64,000 nucleotides of DNA from Cognatundibacterium crateris. Lineage in GTDB: Bacteria > Pseudomonadota > Gammaproteobacteria > Burkholderiales > Burkholderiaceae_D. The notes under the pieces were generated by a model. It had not been told where the DNA came from and did not search any database. It saw only the letters and a list, made by a program, of their open reading frames with translations. This document shows, one piece after another, positions 54,481-63,277 of this stretch. The stretch's first letter is position 1, and every line of letters starts with the position of its first letter. The stretch covers positions 186,001 to 250,000 of the forward strand of contig NZ_JAABOS010000002.1 of the NCBI RefSeq assembly GCF_010078235.1, given 5' to 3'. The translations under genes were made by a program, and so were the position numbers.

Positions 54481-56889
54481 TTACCAGGCGTAGCTGGCTT
54501 TGGCGTACAGATAACGGCCATTGAAACCATACGGAGAGAAGGTGCTGTAAGCTAGTGTGCCACCGGTGTTCAGGTTGCCGTTAGAAGTCACTTTGTCCGG
54601 ATATTTATCGTTCAGATTATCGATACCAGCGCTGAGTTTCCAGCGGCCGCTACGATAACTGATGGCGATATCGGCGACGATATTGGCGCTATAAGTCTGA
54701 TCCAGCGCAGGATTATTTTGCGGTGAAACAAAGCTGCCATAACGTGTGACCTGAGTGTGCAGGTTCCAGGCACCGCTTGCATAGTCAGCACTCAGGCTGA
54801 GCTTGTCTTTCGGGCTGCTCAGGGTGGCACGTTCTATGGTTTGCTTATCGATCAAAGTCAGATTGTTTTGCGTCAGAATATCGGGGTTGGCAGCGACTCC
54901 GCTGACGCTGGTCGTGTTGCGGTTATAGCCCAGAGTCAGGCCGAGTGTGTCTTTATCCGCCAGCTGCCATTGGTAGGTGCCAACTACATCCACACCACGG
55001 GTGCGGGTATCAAAGGCATTCGCAAAATACCGTGCGGCGCCGACCAGTACGCCCTGCTTCGCCAGCAAGGATTGCAGGCTGGCGGGTAACACCAGATTGC
55101 CCGAGTACAGGATGCGTTTATCGATATCGATCTGATAGGCATCCACACTCAGCGAAGCCTGGCGCACTGGTTGCCACACCGTACCCAGGCTCAGATTACG
55201 TGAAGTTTCGGCTTGCAGTGGCTTCGCACCCAGCGCCTTGGCTGCCGCAGTAGCGACACCAAACGTACCGGTATCCACCAGTTGCGAGCTGCCGTTAATG
55301 GTGATCAGATTGGTGGTGGAAATCGTGTAATTCTGCTGCGCCAGTGAAGGTGCGCGGAAGCCGTTAGAGATGGCGGCACGGAAAGCCAGTTCCGGCACCA
55401 CGACATAGCGCGCCGATAATTTGCCCGAAGTCACATTGCCAAAATCACTGTAGTTTTCATGACGGACTGCCACCGAGGCGCTGAGCTGACGCGAAATTTC
55501 TGCTTCCAGATTCGCATAAAAAGACAGGTTATGGCGCTGGAAACTACCTGCATTCGAAGGCTGGAAACCAGAAAAGCCCTGAGCGCCGCTACCGCTGTAG
55601 GAATTCACTTCACCGGCGGAAATCGCATACTGATCACGCCGGTATTCAGCGCCCAGCGCCAGCGTGGCCGGATTCGACAAGCCGGGAATATCCAGCTCAG
55701 TGGCTGCGTCCAGATTCAGCAGAGTCTGGGTATTTTTCAACTTGCCGGCATAAAAACTGGTCGGGCTGGCGGCACCTAAACTCAGGTTGGCGCTATTGTT
55801 TACATCCAGGCTGAAGCTGTTGCTGCCGCTATTGAGGCTGGTATCCCAGCGCCAGCCTGCGGTCTTGCCTTTCAAACCTAATACGGCCGACAAGTCTTCA
55901 TTATTAGCCGCCAGATTCGGCAAAAATCCTTGCGGATATAAAGGTGAGCGCAGTGTGGTACCGCTGCTGTACGCAGTGCGCCAGGTAGCGGCGGCATCGG
56001 TCTTGCGCTGGCTGTATTGCAGGAAGCCATATAACTCCAGATCGTCACTTAATGCCAGACCGGCATTCACGCCGAACTGGATTTGCCCGAGATCAGGGTC
56101 ACCCTGTTTCTGATTCACGCGGCCATACAAGGGCTCAAGCGGATTACGCAAATCGGGCCCGGCGCGGTTGGTATCACCCTGATGCTTTTGTTCCACAGTC
56201 CAGCGTGCCCAGCCCTTATCACCCAGCTGAGTGCCAAAGTTAGCGCTGATACTGCGCTGATTGCCATCGCCCTGACTGGTACGTCCGCCACCGAGCTGGA
56301 TTTCACCGCCTTCCGCGCCTTTTTTGAGAATGATATTAATCACGCCCGCAATCGCATCCGAGCCGTATTGCGCAGCAGCGCCATCACGCAATACTTCTAC
56401 CCGCTCAATCGCCGATACCGGGATAGTATTCAGATCAGCCGGTGCCGAACCACGTCCGGCTGTGCCATTCACATTCACTACCGCTGTGGTATGCCAGCGT
56501 TTGCCATTGACCAGCACCAAGGTCTGATCCGGTGACAAACCGCGCAGCTGAGCCGGACGGTTAGAAGAGGTACCGTCAGCCACCGCTGGACGCGGAAAAT
56601 TCAGTGAAGGCAAGAGTTTAGTGAGTGCGGTTCCCAGTTCCAGGCTACCGGTATTCTGCAAATCTTTATTGCTCAGTACATCAATCGGCGCTTCGGAGTC
56701 GGACACGGTGCGTTTGACGCTGCGGGTACCGGTCACAATCACCTGTGCTGCATCGCTGTCTGCGCTGACCTGAGCGAAGGCTGCCGGGCTCAGGCCTGTG
56801 ATAAACAGCGTCGCAATCAGGCTCGATAACTGCAAGCGGGAAAATGGGATGGCGTCGCTTGTGACGCGGATCGTTGTATTGGGCTTCAT
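54481..56889 (-). CDS. TonB-dependent outer membrane receptor
   Basis: An 802-aa receptor. The signal peptide ends LSPAAFAQ. The TonB box region VIVTGTRSVKR precedes the plug domain (about 50-170) with RGLSPDQTLVLVNGKR and VLRDGAAAQYGSDAIAGVIN. The 22-strand barrel follows and ends in an aromatic residue (KASYAW), as needed for outer-membrane insertion. The ligand is unknown; no Fur box, cobalamin riboswitch or siderophore gene is nearby. I chose ATG 56889 at the signal peptide. A hydrolase gene lies 160 bp upstream on the same strand. Confidence 0.92.
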   Translation of the reverse strand: MKPNTTIRVTSDAIPFSRLQLSSLIATLFITGLSPAAFAQVSADSDAAQVIVTGTRSVKRTVSDSEAPIDVLSNKDLQNTGSLELGTALTKLLPSLNFPRPAVADGTSSNRPAQLRGLSPDQTLVLVNGKRWHTTAVVNVNGTAGRGSAPADLNTIPVSAIERVEVLRDGAAAQYGSDAIAGVINIILKKGAEGGEIQLGGGRTSQGDGNQRSISANFGTQLGDKGWARWTVEQKHQGDTNRAGPDLRNPLEPLYGRVNQKQGDPDLGQIQFGVNAGLALSDDLELYGFLQYSQRKTDAAATWRTAYSSGTTLRSPLYPQGFLPNLAANNEDLSAVLGLKGKTAGWRWDTSLNSGSNSFSLDVNNSANLSLGAASPTSFYAGKLKNTQTLLNLDAATELDIPGLSNPATLALGAEYRRDQYAISAGEVNSYSGSGAQGFSGFQPSNAGSFQRHNLSFYANLEAEISRQLSASVAVRHENYSDFGNVTSGKLSARYVVVPELAFRAAISNGFRAPSLAQQNYTISTTNLITINGSSQLVDTGTFGVATAAAKALGAKPLQAETSRNLSLGTVWQPVRQASLSVDAYQIDIDKRILYSGNLVLPASLQSLLAKQGVLVGAARYFANAFDTRTRGVDVVGTYQWQLADKDTLGLTLGYNRNTTSVSGVAANPDILTQNNLTLIDKQTIERATLSSPKDKLSLSADYASGAWNLHTQVTRYGSFVSPQNNPALDQTYSANIVADIAISYRSGRWKLSAGIDNLNDKYPDKVTSNGNLNTGGTLAYSTFSPYGFNGRYLYAKASYAW

Positions 56890-57000
56890 CTGTGCTTTCT
56901 GCTGAAATATAAGTATGGAATCTGTGTTGCCATGCGCTTCAAGGCATGAGGGATAACAGATCATACGGGCACAGATGCGGTGTGCAAACGACCTTATTTT

Positions 57001-57012
57001 TATGTCGACATA
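57001..57012. promoter_or_regulatory. TATGTCGACATA palindrome upstream of TonB receptor
   Basis: A perfect 12-bp palindrome 112 bp upstream of the receptor start, in the gap after the hydrolase gene. It may be an operator, but no regulator can be named. Confidence 0.3.
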
Positions 57013-57049
57013 GTTAAAAGATATAAGCTGCTGCGCATACACCAGGTGT

Positions 57050-58015
57050 TCAGCGCGTGTCACGTGCCAGAAAAATTCGGGCTGCGGCAGCGGTCACGAA
57101 TGGCGCTTCTTCTTGCGGCACATGGCCCAGTTCATCAAACATGATAAGTCTGGACTGCGCGATATCACGTGCGAACCAGGCTGCATTTTCAGGCGGTATC
57201 AGTTTATCTTTGCCGCCCCAGAGTATCAGCGTGGGCACATGGATACGCTGAATATCGGCTGCATTTTCACCCAGATTCAGGGTGCGAATACGCTTGCGTA
57301 AAGCGGCACGGTTACCGGCACGTACGGTCATCGCACGGTAACGCGCCAGCAGTGCCGGGCTGACTTTTTCCGGATTCCCGTACACATCCTTGACACTCTC
57401 TTCCAGCATGGAAGCGGGTAAGGTGTGATCCATGAACCAGGATAAAATCGGTATCCGCGCAATTTGGAAACCAGCAGGAATTGAAAGTGGCTTAAACGCA
57501 TAGCCCGCAGCATCCACCAGTATCAGTTTATCGACGCGCTGAGGTGCCGCCACCGCCACGTTCCAGGCGATTTCGCCACCCAGTGAATTGCCAGCCAGGA
57601 CCGCTTTACGGATATGTAACTGATCCATCAGGTCCAGTATAAAACGGGTATAGACGGCGTTGCTGTAATCCTGCTCCGCATTCGGCCCGGTCAAACCAAA
57701 GCCGGGTAAATCCATGCTGATCACGCGCCGGTCTTTTTTCAAGATACTGACCCAGCCTTCCCAGGTATGCAGACTGGATGAGGTGCCGTGTATCAACAAG
57801 ACCGGCACAGGGTCATCGGCCACGCCTTCATCACGGATATGTACCGATAAGCCATTCACGTCGATAAAGCGTGAAGGTGGAGGTGCCCATTGCTGTGTCA
57901 GGTCCTGCAACGGACGGTCAGGCGCCCAGTTCCAGGCAATACCAGCCATCACACACAGCGCAAATACAGCAGCAATACCTGCCATCACAACGGGCAAACG
58001 AAAACGAACACTCAT
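57050..58015 (-). CDS. Membrane-anchored alpha/beta hydrolase
   Basis: A 321-aa hydrolase. An N-terminal hydrophobic segment (VVMAGIAAVFALCVMAGIAW) anchors or exports it. The fold shows LLIHGTSSSLHTW, GNSLGGEIAW (nucleophile Ser about residue 145), LWGGKDKLIPP and ELGHVPQEEAP. It may process the substrate of the TonB receptor encoded just downstream, but that is inference. The alternative is an esterase unrelated to uptake. Confidence 0.85.
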   Translation of the reverse strand: MSVRFRLPVVMAGIAAVFALCVMAGIAWNWAPDRPLQDLTQQWAPPPSRFIDVNGLSVHIRDEGVADDPVPVLLIHGTSSSLHTWEGWVSILKKDRRVISMDLPGFGLTGPNAEQDYSNAVYTRFILDLMDQLHIRKAVLAGNSLGGEIAWNVAVAAPQRVDKLILVDAAGYAFKPLSIPAGFQIARIPILSWFMDHTLPASMLEESVKDVYGNPEKVSPALLARYRAMTVRAGNRAALRKRIRTLNLGENAADIQRIHVPTLILWGGKDKLIPPENAAWFARDIAQSRLIMFDELGHVPQEEAPFVTAAAARIFLARDTR

Positions 58016-58266
58016 GCAACTTACTTTCAGGGAAACAGGCCAGAACTGGCAGCGGCTGCTATTTTCCCATGCTATTCACACAGGAAACAGTGCCCATAGC
58101 AAAAAACTCCGCAAGATTTGTGAAATGATGGCGTGCTATGCTTTTTTTACGCAGTGTTGATTCAGCCAGAAGAACTGGTAAGTCCTTAGCAGTACGCTGC
58201 AACCACAAGCATCCAGGCTTAGTCGCAGACTACGCCGGATAACATCAAAAAACGGAGTGCAGAACA

Positions 58267-58701
58267 ATGAAACAACAACAGATAGCAGGATTTTATGTCA
58301 GTGGCGCCTGTGTCCGCACCAGCAACGCGGCCGAGACTGGCCCTGGTGGCCGCATCCCGGGCTTATGGGGCAGCTTCTTTGCCAGCCAGCCCGACCTCAG
58401 CCAACGAATGTACGGCGTATATTCGCATTATGAATCGGACCTGCATGGCGAATTCAATGTCACAGCAGGCGTCAAAGCTGGTGCAGATACGCAGCCTGGG
58501 GTTCAGATACAAAGCGGCAGCTATCTGGCGTTTCCAGCCCAAGGTGCCATGCCGGACGCGATTATCCAGACATGGCAAACAATATGGGAACACTTTGCGC
58601 ACCAGCACGAGTATGAGCGCGCCTATGGCACTGATTTTGAAGAATATCTGGGGCCTGAATCTGGCATGATTTACATAGGTATCAAACCGCGCAGCCTGTG
58701 A
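58267..58701 (+). CDS. GyrI-like effector-binding domain protein
   Basis: A 144-aa stand-alone GyrI/AraC effector-binding domain. The fold is suggested by QIQSGSYLAFPAQGAMPDAI, IIQTWQTIWEHF and the closing GMIYIGIKP. Such proteins bind small hydrophobic ligands. It lies 61 bp before an AraC regulator with the same kind of domain. Confidence 0.78.
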   Translation: MKQQQIAGFYVSGACVRTSNAAETGPGGRIPGLWGSFFASQPDLSQRMYGVYSHYESDLHGEFNVTAGVKAGADTQPGVQIQSGSYLAFPAQGAMPDAIIQTWQTIWEHFAHQHEYERAYGTDFEEYLGPESGMIYIGIKPRSL

Positions 58702-58762
58702 CAACTGACAGCGCCATGATCCAATATCCAATGCCCCTGCAAACAAAGAAGAGCCGCATTCC

Positions 58763-59617
58763 ATGACATCGATCAGTCCGCTGCAGCAAAGTTACGAACG
58801 CCGATTAGCGCGCGTGACTACCTATCTGCATGAACATCTGGATCAGCCTTTAGATCTGCAACAACTGGCTGATCTGGCCTGCATGTCGGTCTATCACTGG
58901 CACAGGATTTATCAGGGTGTGCATGGTGAAAGTGTGATTGCCACGGTCAAACGTCTGCGTCTGCAAAAGGCAGCTGCCTTGCTATTGCGCAGCGACCTGC
59001 GCATCAGCCAGATCGCGGCACAGGTTGGTTATCCGAATCTGCAATCCTTTACCCGGACTTTTTCACAGAGTTACGGTTTGCCACCCGCCCGCTTTCGTCA
59101 ACAAGGAGTGACCATGACTTTACCGACTACCGCGCCCGAGCTCGCCGCTTATCCGGTCAGTATCCGTGAAATCGACGCCATCCCGGTTTTACAGCTGGCG
59201 CATCGTGGCAGCTATATGGGCATCAGCCAGTCCTTTGATCTGCTCAACAGCCATGCGGGTGCTCGCGGCTGGATGAATGCGGAAACGCGCTGGCTGGGGA
59301 TTTTCCTGGACGATCCGGTGGTGACGCCGGAAGCAGAGCTGCGCTCTTTCGCCTGCATTTCCCTGCCATCTGGTTGGCAAGATGCGGTGGAAGCCCCTTT
59401 TACGCAGCAGCGTCTGGCGGCCGGTAAATATGCGGTATTGCGTTATCAGGGGCCGTACTCCGCCATGCAAGCGGTCTACCAATGGTTCTGTGGCCAGTGG
59501 CTGCCCGCCTCGGGATTGGAAGCGGCTGATGCGCCGCCATTTGAAGATTACCTGAACAATCCACGCTGCACGGCACCAGCCGATTTACTGACCGACATCT
59601 ACCTGCCTTTACGCTGA
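58763..59617 (+). CDS. AraC family regulator with GyrI-like domain
   Basis: A 284-aa regulator. The N-terminal double HTH (about 1-110) includes LQQLADLACMSVYHWHRIY and RISQIAAQVGYPNLQSFTRTF. The C-terminal GyrI-like domain binds effectors (VLQLAHRGSYMG and WFCGQWLPASGLEAAD). The MarA/Rob type suggests drug or stress response. It probably forms a unit with the stand-alone GyrI-like gene upstream. Confidence 0.9.
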   Translation: MTSISPLQQSYERRLARVTTYLHEHLDQPLDLQQLADLACMSVYHWHRIYQGVHGESVIATVKRLRLQKAAALLLRSDLRISQIAAQVGYPNLQSFTRTFSQSYGLPPARFRQQGVTMTLPTTAPELAAYPVSIREIDAIPVLQLAHRGSYMGISQSFDLLNSHAGARGWMNAETRWLGIFLDDPVVTPEAELRSFACISLPSGWQDAVEAPFTQQRLAAGKYAVLRYQGPYSAMQAVYQWFCGQWLPASGLEAADAPPFEDYLNNPRCTAPADLLTDIYLPLR

Positions 59618-59779
59618 GCCTGATACCTGCGCTCTGAGGCTTGCGGCTAAGTTCCCAGGCACTCAGACATGGCACTCACACCTTGTCATGTTTGATGCGG
59701 TTAACTTACATTTTCTTACTTGATGCCTGCTGCTGAACGCAGCTATCTTTGCGCCTTTCAGCGCAAAGTCTCCGTCTCC

Positions 59780-60370
59780 ATGCATGCCGTTTTACGCAAA
59801 AACCAATTTTTTGTTCAGCAACAGCTGGGTTTGCTGGAGATGGGCAAGCATTTTGACATCTTTGATCCGCTGACTCAGCAACCGATTATTGAATGCAGAG
59901 AATTAGAACACAGGCATTTCACGCGGCTGCTACGCATCCTGAACTGGGAAGTATTGCGTCCTCTGCATGCGGAACTGCGTACACCGGAAGGCAAGCGTGT
60001 ACTGCGTTTGCAGAAATGCTTTTCCTTACTGGCAGTCAAAATTGCGATTTACGATGGCAATGGCGGACTGGTTGGGTATTGCCAGCGCATGCGCCAGCGA
60101 ACTGGCAGTTTTCGCATCCTGGATCCGGATGAGCGTTTTATCGGGGAACTGCACAGCGACCAGGAGAATTTTTTGTATCGCTTTATGCAGAATGGCCAGG
60201 AACTGGCCTGTGTGTCGGATCATCCTTGGTCACTGCCTAAGGAATTACGCAATCACCACCATGCCTATCTGCTGGAATTAAATCCCGGGCTGGCACCAGA
60301 GTCGCCCTTGCGTTTACTGATACTGGCGGCGCTGCTGGCACGTCAGATGCATAGCGCGAACCCGGCTTAA
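59780..60370 (+). CDS. LURP-one/scramblase-related protein
   Basis: A protein of about 196 aa with the tubby-like beta-barrel pattern of the LURP-one-related and scramblase-related group: repeated strands such as HFDIFDPLTQQPIIECRE and FRILDPDERFIGELHSD. Function is unknown; such proteins may bind phosphoinositides or lipids. The start is uncertain (59780, or 59723 in frame). The stop overlaps the convergent DUF4124 gene by 4 bp. Confidence 0.6.
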   Translation: MHAVLRKNQFFVQQQLGLLEMGKHFDIFDPLTQQPIIECRELEHRHFTRLLRILNWEVLRPLHAELRTPEGKRVLRLQKCFSLLAVKIAIYDGNGGLVGYCQRMRQRTGSFRILDPDERFIGELHSDQENFLYRFMQNGQELACVSDHPWSLPKELRNHHHAYLLELNPGLAPESPLRLLILAALLARQMHSANPA

Positions 60371-60597
60371 GGCTTCTGCGGCGATGGCGTTGAGACTGGC
60401 TGAGGCGTGTATTTACCAGCGGCCGGGTTCTTGTGCTCGCCCGATCCCAGCGGCTTGACCTTGACCACTTTACTATTGCTGCCACAAGGCTTGTCTGACC
60501 AGGTGACTTTGCCACCTGATTCACATTTGAACACTGGCGTCTGTGCCTGAGCCACAGCAGCCAGCATCAACACGCTGCATACGACTATATTTTTCAT
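60367..60597 (-). CDS. Small secreted DUF4124-like protein
   Basis: A 76-aa protein. A signal peptide (VLMLAAVAQAQ) is followed by a short DUF4124-like domain (VFKCESGGKVTWSDKPCG) with two Cys that could form a disulfide, and a Pro/Ser/Lys tail. Function is unknown. Confidence 0.78.
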   Translation of the reverse strand: MKNIVVCSVLMLAAVAQAQTPVFKCESGGKVTWSDKPCGSNSKVVKVKPLGSGEHKNPAAGKYTPQPVSTPSPQKP

Positions 60598-60629
60598 TTT
60601 CTGCCTTTAGATTCACGCTGATCAATCGC

Positions 60630-60645
60630 GCCTGTACGTACAGGC
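60630..60645. promoter_or_regulatory. GCCTGTACGTACAGGC palindrome
   Basis: A perfect 16-bp palindrome 33 bp upstream of the DUF4124 start and 48 bp after the CoA-transferase stop. It could be an operator for the small gene or part of a hairpin ending the upstream transcript. AATCGC and GCGATT flank it at 60625 and 60655. Confidence 0.35.
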
Positions 60646-60692
60646 AGCACCGGTGCGATTGTGCCTGAATTTGCTTTATTTTGTAGCTTTTT

Positions 60693-61991
60693 TTACAGCA
60701 ATTGCAGATGGCGCGCCTGATCGCGCAACTCTGGACGGAAGTCAGGATGAGCAATGGCGATCATTTCCAATACACGCTGACGCGCTGATTTACCTCTGAG
60801 CTGGGCCACACCGTATTCACTGACCACGTAATTGATATCGTTTTTGCCGGTCGTGACATGCGTACCCGGTGTCAAGGTTGGCACGATACGGCTGATGCTG
60901 TCATTTTTAGCAGTAGATGGCAGCACGATAAAAGCTTTTCCACCGCGTGAGCGGTTCGCTGCGCGCACAAAATCGACCTGACCTCCGGTACCGGAATAAG
61001 GCAGATGTCCCAGACTTTCCGAGCCACATTGCCCCAGCAAATCGATTTGCAGCGTCGCATTAATCGCCACCAATTGATCATTTTTTGCGGCCAGATACGG
61101 GTCATTGGTAAAGTCGACCGGATGCATTTCCAGCGCAGGATTCTGATGCATGTAGTCGTACAGTTTGCGCGAACCCAGCGCGAAGGTTGCCACCGTTTTT
61201 CCGGGCAAATAATTCTTACGGCGATTAGTGACCGCACCGCTTTCTATCAGCTTCAAAATGCCATCGCCTATCATTTCGGTATGGATGCCCAGGTCTTTTT
61301 TCTGTACCAGCTGCATGACCACGGCATCGGGAATTCCGCCATAACCGATTTGTAAAGTCGAGCCATCTTCTATCATCTCCGCCACATACTGACCTATGGC
61401 TTGCTGCACCGTACCGATCACCGGCAAGCCGACTTCCGTGACAGGCTCTGTGCTTTCAATCAGGCGCGTCACCTGGGAAATATGGACATGGCAGTTGCCG
61501 TAAGCGAAAGGCACATTAGGATTGACTTCCAGCACGACTGCGCGCGCTTTCGCGATCCCAGCCATGGTGTAATCGGCCGCCAGACTCAGCGAGAAATAGC
61601 CTTCTTCATTCATGGGTGAAGCCATTGCGAATACCACATCGACCGGCATCAGCCCGCGCTCTATCAACATCGGCATTTCAGAAAAATAACTGGGAATAAA
61701 ATCGATCTGCCCGGCCTGTCCGCCCGGACGCGAAGCAGCACCAAAAAAGTAAGCCACATGCCTTACATGCTGCTCGGTGGCGGGATCGAAATAGCCGTAT
61801 TTGCGTACCGCTAATATCTGCGCCACACGGATATTCTGAAAATGGCGTCGCTGTTCTGACAGGGCAGTCAGTAAGGCTGGCGGCTCACCCACACCGGTCG
61901 GTACCACGATCCAGTCACCATTGTGTATGACCTGTAAAGCCTCTTCCGGCATGCAATGCTTTTCTGTGTACTGCTGCTGTACTGACAACAT
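60693..61991 (-). CDS. Acetyl-CoA hydrolase/transferase family CoA-transferase
   Basis: A 432-aa class I CoA-transferase of the 4-hydroxybutyrate/butyrate CoA-transferase group. The N-terminal and C-terminal halves repeat the CoA-transferase fold. IHTEMIGDG contains the likely catalytic Glu, and CGSESLGHLPYSGTGGQVDF binds CoA. The acyl substrate cannot be settled; propionate, butyrate or 4-hydroxybutyrate are typical. The ATG has a strong AGGAGGAG site. Confidence 0.88.
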   Translation of the reverse strand: MLSVQQQYTEKHCMPEEALQVIHNGDWIVVPTGVGEPPALLTALSEQRRHFQNIRVAQILAVRKYGYFDPATEQHVRHVAYFFGAASRPGGQAGQIDFIPSYFSEMPMLIERGLMPVDVVFAMASPMNEEGYFSLSLAADYTMAGIAKARAVVLEVNPNVPFAYGNCHVHISQVTRLIESTEPVTEVGLPVIGTVQQAIGQYVAEMIEDGSTLQIGYGGIPDAVVMQLVQKKDLGIHTEMIGDGILKLIESGAVTNRRKNYLPGKTVATFALGSRKLYDYMHQNPALEMHPVDFTNDPYLAAKNDQLVAINATLQIDLLGQCGSESLGHLPYSGTGGQVDFVRAANRSRGGKAFIVLPSTAKNDSISRIVPTLTPGTHVTTGKNDINYVVSEYGVAQLRGKSARQRVLEMIAIAHPDFRPELRDQARHLQLL

Positions 61992-62219
61992 AGCTCCTCC
62001 TGATTTTATGGGTATTGGATATGATTAGATATGCTATGCCGCATCGGGATATGGCGCAGTCAGTTCAACGACATTTCTGCACTGGCTTTGTTGTATCGCA
62101 AGCGCGGCTGTGCAGTTTGCGTCTGGCGCGACAATAAAAGAAAAAATGTTTGCCGCTCAGCAAGCATTGCGCTTTATGTGCATAATACAAATCCTGTCTG
62201 ACCGAACCGGAGACCACCC

Positions 62220-62831
62220 ATGATAGAAGTCCATCACCTGAAACAATCCCGCTCACGCCGCATTACCTGGATGCTGGAAGAACTGGGCCTGGATTACCTC
62301 GTCATCAGCTATGACCGTGACCCAACAACCCGGCTGGCACCTCCTGAACTGAAGCAAATACATCCACTCGGCAAAGCGCCCGTGCTGGCGGATCAGGGCC
62401 TGGTGCTGATTGAATCCGGTGCGATACTGGAATATCTGATCAATACCTATGGCCGCGCCCAGTTTGCACCACCAGCCGGTACCCCGGACTACTATCGCTA
62501 TCTGCAATTCATGCACTATGCAGAAGGCTCCGCCATGCTGCCACTGCTGCTCAACCTGTATGTAGGCCGTCTGGGCGAAGCCGGCACCCCTTTGCATCCG
62601 CGCATACACAGCGAAATCGCGAATCACTTTGGTTATTTGAATGCGGAACTGCAAGGACGTGATTTCTTTGTCGGCGATCATCTGACCGGTGCCGACATCC
62701 AATTGTCGTTTGCGATCCAGTCAGTGGTGCGTACCGTGGGCAAGGACAAATTCCCGAATCTGACCCGCTTCACCGAGCTGATCGAGGCGCGACCTGCCTA
62801 TCAGCGTGCGGTGGCAAAAAACGGCGAGTAA
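62220..62831 (+). CDS. Glutathione S-transferase
   Basis: A 203-aa cytosolic GST. The thioredoxin-like N-terminal domain shows HLKQSRSRRITWMLEELGLDY and the cis-Pro/glutathione motif GKAPVLADQG, then ESGAILEYLI. The C-terminal helical domain includes VGDHLTGADIQLSF, the N-capping motif. The substrate is unknown. It is monocistronic. Confidence 0.92.
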   Translation: MIEVHHLKQSRSRRITWMLEELGLDYLVISYDRDPTTRLAPPELKQIHPLGKAPVLADQGLVLIESGAILEYLINTYGRAQFAPPAGTPDYYRYLQFMHYAEGSAMLPLLLNLYVGRLGEAGTPLHPRIHSEIANHFGYLNAELQGRDFFVGDHLTGADIQLSFAIQSVVRTVGKDKFPNLTRFTELIEARPAYQRAVAKNGE

Positions 62832-62865
62832 AGCGCTATATCTGCAATACTTGTGAAATACATAT

Positions 62866-62892
62866 AAAAAAACCGGCCTGGCCGGTTTTTTT
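62866..62892. terminator. Bidirectional intrinsic terminator (GST / DUF423)
   Basis: AAAAAAACCGGC and GCCGGTTTTTTT around a CTG loop between the convergent GST and DUF423 genes. Confidence 0.92.
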
Positions 62893-63277
62893 ATTCATCA
62901 GAAGTCTGCTGCCAGGCGCTGATTGCCAGCAGCAACCAGCCAGCCAGAAATGCCACCCCACCCAAAGGCGTGACCGCACCGAGCCAGCGTATTCCCGTCA
63001 GGGCCAGTACATATAAACTACCGCTGAACAGGAATATGCCGATGACGAAGGCGGTCGCCACCAGCGCCAGCCGTTTTGCCTGCGGCCATTGCGGCATCAG
63101 TATGCCGACTGCCAGCAACCCCAGTCCATGCACCATCTGATAATGCACTGCCGTCTGCCAGATAGCCAGCATCTCTGTGCTTAACACTGCCTTCAGACCG
63201 TGCGCACCAAATGCACCGGCCGCCACCGCGATCAGCATACTGAACGCTGCAGCTGTAATGACGATGCGCGGCTTCAT
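62891..63277 (-). CDS. DUF423 family membrane protein
   Basis: A 128-aa protein with four membrane helices. GAFGAHGLKAVL near the start, WQTAVHYQMVHGLGLL and GSLYVLALTG are the DUF423 signature. Function is unknown. Its start overlaps the stop of the transporter gene by 4 bp. Confidence 0.9.
   Translation of the reverse strand: MKPRIVITAAAFSMLIAVAAGAFGAHGLKAVLSTEMLAIWQTAVHYQMVHGLGLLAVGILMPQWPQAKRLALVATAFVIGIFLFSGSLYVLALTGIRWLGAVTPLGGVAFLAGWLLLAISAWQQTSDE

Noticed and set aside
58182-58192. GTAAGTCCTTA resembling an end of the 104-bp repeat family
   Set aside because: Only about 9 bases match and there is no partner end nearby; a chance match is likely.
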